A stretch of 13,536 nucleotides of DNA. Source: Candidatus Pelethomonas intestinigallinarum. Its GTDB lineage: Bacteria > Bacillota > Clostridia > Oscillospirales > Oscillospiraceae. The first letter of the stretch is position 1, and every line of letters begins with the position of its first letter. Shown piece after piece: positions 8,921-13,536 of the stretch. The stretch covers positions 1 through 13,536 of the forward strand of contig DVGP01000277.1 in NCBI GenBank assembly GCA_018712665.1, in the 5' to 3' direction. The position numbers were made by a program, and so were the translations under genes. Below the pieces are notes generated by a model. The model ran no database searches, was not told where the DNA came from, and saw nothing but the letters and a program-made list of their open reading frames with translations.

Positions 8921-11215
8921 ATGCCTATGGCGGATCAACAAGAGAGAACCAACCATGAGAACACGAAGCGGGAGAGCGCCTACGACCCTCTGATGGACAC
9001 CCAGCGGCTGCTGCTGGGCGTGGAACCGCCGGCGGAGGACGACTTCCGCCTGGAGGATATTCTGGCGGAGTACGGCGGCAGGAGCCGGCCGGCCTCTGAT
9101 GCGCCGGAGGGGAAAGACCCCGCTCCCCCGGCGGACAGCCCGGCAGCGGAGGCTTCTCCGGCAGCGGAGAAAAAGCCCTCCAAGCGGAAGGTGGTCCCTT
9201 TTCCCGCGCCCCCCGTCCCGGAGCCCGAGGCGGAAAAAGAGAGTGCGGAGGAAAAGCCCGCCGCCGCTCTGCGGCCTGACAACGAAATCGACGTCATCTC
9301 CCCGGAGGACCTCTTCGGCCTGCCCCGCCGGGAGGAGGAGCAGTGGGAGGAGCTCCCGGATGCGGAAGAAATGGAGCCGGAGGCACCCCCCGCCGACCAG
9401 ATGCCGGAGGACGGGGAGCCGGCGGAGGAGGTCTCCCTGGAGGACGTGGTGGCCAGCACGGTGGAAGCCGTCCAGGAGGAGCAGGAGCGCCGCCGGGAGA
9501 AGCTCCGCCGCCGGCTGGAGAAGGAGCGGAAGAAGCGTGCTCCCAAGCCGGTGAAGCGCCGGGAGCCCTCCGCCCGGCACCCGCTGCCCCCCACGGACAA
9601 CGAGCCCTCCCTCCGGGAGCGGGCCTCCTACCACAAGAGCCGCTACTACGCCTGCCGGAAATCCATGCTGCTGTCCCTGCCGGTGCTGGCGCTGCTGTGG
9701 CTGCCCTGGGTCCTGACCCGGTTCGGGGTGGAGGTCCCCTTTTTCAGCGACAGCCCGGGCAACGCCGCCCTGTGCGTGCTGATTCCACAGGTTCTCTACT
9801 GTATGCTGTGCTGGCCCGTTTTTCGGGCCGCCGCAGAGGGGCTGCGGGAGAGAAGCTGCACGGTCTGCTTTTTTACCGCCCTGGCCAACGTGGTGACCAT
9901 TCTGGACGAGGCGACCCTGCTGCTCCTGCCCCAGCGGGCCCAGGTGGCCCCTCTGGGGGGCGTGGCCGCCGTGGCGGCCTGCTTCGCCCTCCTGGGGCTG
10001 GTGTATGGACACAGGGGGATGTGGGAGACCTTCCGGGTGGCCGCCCTGGGGCGGCCCAGTTATATCGTGGACTGCTGCGACTACGGCATCGCCAAGGGCC
10101 GGGGCTCCTCCGCCGGGTTTTACACCCGGGCCGCCATGGAGGATACCGCTACCCAGTGGCAGCGCCTGCTGCTGCCGGCGCTGGCGGCGGCGTCCCTGGT
10201 GTTTGCCGTCCTGGCCAGCGTGGGCCAGGGGCGGAGCCAGGACCTGCTCTGGTGCTGGTCGGTGATCCTGTGCGCCGGTTCCGCCCTGGTGGCGCCCCTG
10301 GTCTACCATGTGCCCTTTGGCCGCCTGGCGGTGCGCCTGGGCCGGGACGGCGCCGCGGTGGCGGGGCAGTACGGCGCCGCCGCCCTCACCGCCTCCCGCC
10401 AGATGGTGGTGACCGACGACGACCTCTTCCCCCAGGGCACTGTGGCCCTCAACGGCCTGAAGCTCTATGGAGAGGAGCGCAACCGGGCCATCTCCTACGC
10501 CGCCACCCTGGCCGTCCAGGCCGGCGGCTGCCTGGCGCGGGTCTTCGGCGACATCTGCCGCACCGAGCGCATCGAGTACCAGCCCCTGGAGCACTTCCAC
10601 ATCCACGACGACAACGGCCTGAGCGGTATGATCCACGGGGAGACGGTGCTGGTGGGCACCCCCGCCTTTATGCGCCACATGGCGGTGCGCCTGCCGGTCT
10701 CCCTGCCGGGAAAGACGGTGGTGTGCCTGGCGGTGGACGGGGAGCTGACGGCGGTGTTCTCTGTAAAATACAACACCAACGAGCCGGTGGAGAGCGCCCT
10801 GCGGGCCCTGGGCCGCAACGGGCTGCAGCTGACCTTGGCGGTCCGGGACGGAAATATCACCCCCAAGCTCCTGAAGACCCGCTTCGGGGCGGACGGCAGC
10901 GCCCACTGGCCGGAGCTCAGCGAGCGCCTGGCCCTCAGCGACCCGGAGCGGGAGATGGACGCCCCCAACGGGCTGCTCTACCGGGAGGGGCTTTACCCCT
11001 TCGTGGACATGGTGGCCGGCAGCCGCCGCCTGTGCCAGACCGTGCGGCTGGGGACGCTTCTGACCATGCTCAGCAGTGTATTCGGCGTGCTGGTGGGGTT
11101 CTATCTGACCTTCACCGCCAGCTATGCCGTCCTCACCCCCGTGCTGCTGCTGACCTACCTGCTGCTGTGGGTGGCGCCCATGCTGCCCATGCTGTGGAGC
11201 GTGGACAAGACATAA
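8921..11215 (+). CDS. Degenerate P1B-type ATPase-like membrane protein with acidic disordered N-terminal tail
   Basis: No named function is recognised. The 764-residue product starts with a Pro/Glu/Ala-rich acidic tail (1-235) that contains FRLEDILAEYGG (42-53) and a highly basic helical stretch (about 186-215). Eight hydrophobic helices follow, at about 248-268, 281-301, 312-335, 343-362, 414-434, 442-463, 706-732 and 736-757. Between helices 6 and 7 lies a soluble domain of about 240 residues. Its order matches P1B ATPases: helix-6 ALVAPLVYHVPFG stands where the CPC segment is expected, VVTDDDLFPQG (496-506) stands for VxxDKTGTLT, GLSGMIHGETVLVGTP (566-581) is nucleotide-domain-like, and VCLAVDGELTAVFSV (601-615) is P-domain-like. 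The phosphorylation motif, TGD, GDGxND, HP motif and TGE actuator domain are all absent, so no ATP-driven transport is expected. RBS AAGGAG is 4 nt from ATG 8921 and 10 nt from the in-frame ATG 8927, so either may start. It probably shares a transcript with rlmB. A pseudoenzyme with a scaffold or sensor role is inference. Confidence 0.88.
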   Translation: MPMADQQERTNHENTKRESAYDPLMDTQRLLLGVEPPAEDDFRLEDILAEYGGRSRPASDAPEGKDPAPPADSPAAEASPAAEKKPSKRKVVPFPAPPVPEPEAEKESAEEKPAAALRPDNEIDVISPEDLFGLPRREEEQWEELPDAEEMEPEAPPADQMPEDGEPAEEVSLEDVVASTVEAVQEEQERRREKLRRRLEKERKKRAPKPVKRREPSARHPLPPTDNEPSLRERASYHKSRYYACRKSMLLSLPVLALLWLPWVLTRFGVEVPFFSDSPGNAALCVLIPQVLYCMLCWPVFRAAAEGLRERSCTVCFFTALANVVTILDEATLLLLPQRAQVAPLGGVAAVAACFALLGLVYGHRGMWETFRVAALGRPSYIVDCCDYGIAKGRGSSAGFYTRAAMEDTATQWQRLLLPALAAASLVFAVLASVGQGRSQDLLWCWSVILCAGSALVAPLVYHVPFGRLAVRLGRDGAAVAGQYGAAALTASRQMVVTDDDLFPQGTVALNGLKLYGEERNRAISYAATLAVQAGGCLARVFGDICRTERIEYQPLEHFHIHDDNGLSGMIHGETVLVGTPAFMRHMAVRLPVSLPGKTVVCLAVDGELTAVFSVKYNTNEPVESALRALGRNGLQLTLAVRDGNITPKLLKTRFGADGSAHWPELSERLALSDPEREMDAPNGLLYREGLYPFVDMVAGSRRLCQTVRLGTLLTMLSSVFGVLVGFYLTFTASYAVLTPVLLLTYLLLWVAPMLPMLWSVDKT

Positions 11216-11295
11216 TTTACATTGTTACTATGTAAAAAATTTATTGTTTCGATTTGGTGAATTTGTCAAAAAACATGGGGTAAAATAAAATTCGG

Positions 11296-11324
11296 TTGTG
11301 CTAAAACCAAAAATATACTATAAT
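11296..11324 (+). promoter_or_regulatory. Predicted sigma-A promoter of the EF-G-like gene
   Basis: TTGTGC (11296-11301) and a perfect TATAAT (11319-11324) are separated by 17 bp, inside a strongly AT-rich gap. The start would be near 11331, giving a leader of about 54 nt with a small hairpin at 11341-11355. Confidence 0.65.
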
Positions 11325-11340
11325 TGATTCGTTGAGCAGA

Positions 11341-11355
11341 TCCCGCGGCGCGGGA
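11341..11355 (+). other. Small leader hairpin of the EF-G-like gene
   Basis: TCCCGC pairs with GCGGGA around the loop GGC, between the predicted transcription start and the ribosome-binding site AAGGAG (11369-11374). It has no T-tract. It may protect the 5' end of the mRNA or be incidental. Confidence 0.4.
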
Positions 11356-11384
11356 ATGAGATAAACGGAAGGAGACTATACCCT

Positions 11385-13457
11385 ATGGACATTCGCAACA
11401 TTTGCCTGCTGGGCCACGGCGGCAGCGGCAAAACCTCTCTGGTGGAGAGCATGCTGTACATCACCGGTGCCACCGACCGCCTGGGTAAGACCGCGGACGG
11501 AAACACCGTTTGCGATTATGATCCCGAGGAGACCAAGCGTCAGATCTCCATTTCCCTGGCGATGGCCCCGGTCATGTACCAGGGGGTCAAGATCAATGTG
11601 CTGGACACCCCCGGCAACTTCGACTTTGCCGGCGAGATGCAGTCCGGCGTCCGGGCCGCCGAGGTGGGCGTGCTGGTTTGCGCGTCCAAGGACGGGCTCA
11701 GCGTGGGCGCGGAGCGCTGCTGGAAGTACCTGCGGGAGCAGAAGAAGCCCTGCATCGTCTATATCTCCAAGGAGGACGAGGAGAACGCCAACTTCTCCAC
11801 CACCCTGGAGGCCCTCCGGGAGAATCTCTCCAAGTCCATCGCCCCGGTGGTGGCTCCCATCTGGGATGAGAACAAGCGCACCATCGGCATCATCGACGTC
11901 CTCAACCAGAAGGCCTACAAGATGGGCGGCGACAAGAAGGGCACCCGGGTGGAGATCCCCATTCCCGAGAGCAAGCAGAAGGTGGTCCAGGAGTTGTACG
12001 ACCAGCTGATGGAGGCCGTGGCGGAGACCACCGAGGAGAACATGGAGAAGTTCTTCGCCGGCGAGCCCTTCACCAAGGAGGAGATCATGACCGGCCTGAA
12101 GGTGGGCATGCACGAGGGCACCCTGGCCCCCGTGGTCTGCGGCTCCGCCTTCACGGGCCTGGGCACGGAGATGCTGCTCCAGACCATCGTGGACCTGGTC
12201 CCCGGCCCCCTGGAGGTCCCCGCCGAGGAGGCCACCGACGAGTCCGGCGAGAACGCCGTGGAGGTGGCCCACGATCCCAACGGCCCCACCGCCGCCATCG
12301 TCTTCAAGACCATCTCCGACCAGTACGGCAAGTACTCCCTGGTGAAGGTGGTCTCCGGCAAGATCACCGGCGACATGACCCTCTACAATCCCACCACCGG
12401 CAAAACTGAGAAGCTGGGCCGGCTGTACACCCTGCGGGGCAAGAAGACCGAGGAGGTCAAGGAGATCCCCTGCGGCGACATCGGCGCCATCGCCAAGATG
12501 GACCGCCTGAAGACCGGCGACACCCTGTGCGACCCCAAGCACATTGTGAAGCTGGCGGCGGTGCAGTTCGCCGAGCCCTGCTACTCCCGGGCCATCGCCC
12601 CCAAGACCCGGGGCCAGGACGAGAAGGTGGGCACCGGCCTGGTGCGCCTGAACGAGGAGGATCCCACCTTCACGGTGGTCAACAACGCCGAGACCCACCA
12701 GGTGGTGGTCTCTGGCGCCGGCGACATCCAGATCGACGTGCTGGTCAGCAAGCTCAAGAGCCGCTTCGGCGTGGAGGCCGAGCTGGATACCCCCAGAGTC
12801 GCCTACCGGGAGAAGATCCGCAAGAAGGTCCGCAAGCAGGGCCGCCACAAGAAGCAGACCGGCGGCAGCGGCCAGTTCGGCGACGTGCACATCGTCTTCG
12901 AGCCCCAGGAGGAGAGCGAGGATATGATCTTCGCCGAGGAGGTCTTCGGCGGCAGCGTGCCCAAGAACTTCTTCCCCGCCGTGGAGAAGGGTCTGCGCGA
13001 GGCGTGCCAGCACGGCGTGCTGGCCGGCTACCCCGTGGTGTTCCTGAAGGCCACCCTGGTGGACGGCTCCTACCACCCGGTAGACTCCTCTGAAATCGCC
13101 TTCAAGACCGCCGCCCAGCTGGCCTACAAGGCCGCCCTGCCTGAGGCGTCCCCCGTGCTGCTGGAGCCCATCGGCGAGCTGAAGGTCACCATCCCCGACA
13201 GCTACATGGGCGACATCATCGGCGACCTGAACAAGCGCCGGGGCCGGGTCATGGGCATGACCCCCACCGGCGACGGCAACCAGGTGGTGGAGGCCGAGGT
13301 CCCCATGGCGGAGATGATGACCTACGCCATCGACCTGCGGTCCATGAGCCAGTCCCGCGGCTCCTTCACCTTCCACTTTGTCCGCTACGAGGAGTGCCCC
13401 CCCGCCGCCCAGGAGAAGGCTATTGCTGAGGCGAAAGCCCTGGCCGAGGCGGAGTAA
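11385..13457 (+). CDS. EF-G-like translational GTPase (divergent elongation factor G paralogue)
   Basis: EF-G drives tRNA-mRNA translocation on the ribosome with GTP. This 690-residue protein has the full layout: a G domain with GHGGSGKTS (10-18), EETKRQISIS (48-57), DTPGNFDF (74-81), ISKED (127-131) and CGSAF (252-256); domain II (about 300-385); domain IV with HKKQTGGSGQFGDVHIVFEP (488-507); and C-terminal domain V with PIGELKVTIPDSYMGDIIGD (595-614). Two positions are unusual. The NKxD guanine-specificity motif reads SKED, and the histidine after DTPG, catalytic in canonical EF-G, is Asn. The RQISIS segment and Asn at the histidine position place it in the EF-G-like (EF-G2) group rather than canonical FusA. 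The gene lacks the usual rpsL/rpsG/tuf neighbours, so a canonical fusA is probably elsewhere. AAGGAG lies 10 nt before the ATG. Annotation pipelines may simply call it fusA. Confidence 0.92.
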   Translation: MDIRNICLLGHGGSGKTSLVESMLYITGATDRLGKTADGNTVCDYDPEETKRQISISLAMAPVMYQGVKINVLDTPGNFDFAGEMQSGVRAAEVGVLVCASKDGLSVGAERCWKYLREQKKPCIVYISKEDEENANFSTTLEALRENLSKSIAPVVAPIWDENKRTIGIIDVLNQKAYKMGGDKKGTRVEIPIPESKQKVVQELYDQLMEAVAETTEENMEKFFAGEPFTKEEIMTGLKVGMHEGTLAPVVCGSAFTGLGTEMLLQTIVDLVPGPLEVPAEEATDESGENAVEVAHDPNGPTAAIVFKTISDQYGKYSLVKVVSGKITGDMTLYNPTTGKTEKLGRLYTLRGKKTEEVKEIPCGDIGAIAKMDRLKTGDTLCDPKHIVKLAAVQFAEPCYSRAIAPKTRGQDEKVGTGLVRLNEEDPTFTVVNNAETHQVVVSGAGDIQIDVLVSKLKSRFGVEAELDTPRVAYREKIRKKVRKQGRHKKQTGGSGQFGDVHIVFEPQEESEDMIFAEEVFGGSVPKNFFPAVEKGLREACQHGVLAGYPVVFLKATLVDGSYHPVDSSEIAFKTAAQLAYKAALPEASPVLLEPIGELKVTIPDSYMGDIIGDLNKRRGRVMGMTPTGDGNQVVEAEVPMAEMMTYAIDLRSMSQSRGSFTFHFVRYEECPPAAQEKAIAEAKALAEAE

Positions 13458-13469
13458 CCAAGCCAACAG

Positions 13470-13500
13470 CGAGCCCCCGGCTTCTGCCGGGGGCTCGTTT
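13470..13500 (+). terminator. Terminator of the EF-G-like gene
   Basis: A perfect 12-bp GC-rich stem (13470-13481 with 13486-13497) closes on the tetraloop TTCT. It is followed by only TTT before GC-rich sequence resumes. It lies 12 bp after the stop codon. The very stable stem compensates for the short T-tract. Confidence 0.8.
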
Positions 13501-13536
13501 CGCGGGGGACGCTCCTCGTCCGCCGCGGGAGCGGCG

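Noticed and set aside
8852..10906. 684-codon minus-strand frame opposite the P-type-like gene
   Set aside because: The sense frame has a ribosome-binding site, helices and recognisable domain segments. The antisense product is Gly/His/Gln/Arg low-complexity sequence.
11216..11236. AT-rich hairpin (TTTACAT / ATGTAAA) right after the P-type-like gene, as a terminator
   Set aside because: The 7-bp stem has only one G-C pair and no T-tract follows. It is too weak to call a terminator.
11376..13466. 696-codon minus-strand frame opposite the EF-G-like gene
   Set aside because: Shadow of a clearly identified translational GTPase gene; it has no start signals of its own.
13498..13536. Further structured element downstream of the last terminator
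   Set aside because: Only GC-rich sequence with chance short complementarities is visible before the window ends.

Overview
The window reads as a chromosomal segment of a GC-rich anaerobic Firmicute, most likely a gut Oscillospiraceae member (Flavonifractor / Intestinimonas / Lawsonibacter-like). This is inferred from the G/C-rich third codon positions, short AT-rich intergenic gaps with strong AGGAG ribosome-binding sites and sigma-A-type promoters, a ferredoxin-type aldo/keto reductase, and the mix of housekeeping and catabolic genes. No sequence search was possible, so the taxon is an inference. No mobile element, CRISPR array, tRNA or rRNA was seen.

Layout, left to right. (1) 3-437 (+): the C-terminal end of purD. 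(2) 584-3124 (+): a single-frame fusion of a metal-dependent xylose-isomerase-type TIM barrel with a complete acyl-CoA synthetase. (3) 3259-4542 (+): a Gfo/Idh/MocA-family NAD(P)-dependent oxidoreductase, closed by a strong terminator. (4) 4729-5736 (-): an aldo/keto reductase with two C-terminal cysteine clusters, convergent with gene 3. (5) 5847-7910 (-): the membrane protease FtsH. (6) 8106-8885 (+): an RlmB/TrmH-type 2'-O-ribose rRNA methyltransferase, divergent from ftsH. (7) 8921-11215 (+): a large membrane protein that keeps the fold order of a P1B-type ATPase but has lost every catalytic motif, with a roughly 235-residue acidic, disordered N-terminal tail. (8) 11385-13457 (+): a divergent EF-G-like translational GTPase with its own promoter and terminator.

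How the genes work together. Genes 2 and 3 form a plausible catabolic pair, because TIM-barrel isomerases and Gfo/Idh/MocA oxidoreductases are classic partners in inositol and unusual-sugar or glycoside breakdown. The fused CoA ligase suggests the substrate or product carries a carboxylate that becomes a CoA thioester. The ferredoxin-type reductase next door could supply a redox step but is separately transcribed. Genes 6 and 7 are probably co-transcribed (35 bp gap). ftsH, rlmB and the EF-G-like gene are housekeeping or translation-related.

The most notable points are the isomerase / acyl-CoA-ligase fusion, the catalytically dead P-type-ATPase-like protein, two cases where a promoter appears to be nested in the preceding gene's terminator hairpin, and an EF-G-like protein with substitutions at the GTP-specificity motif and at the usual catalytic histidine position.
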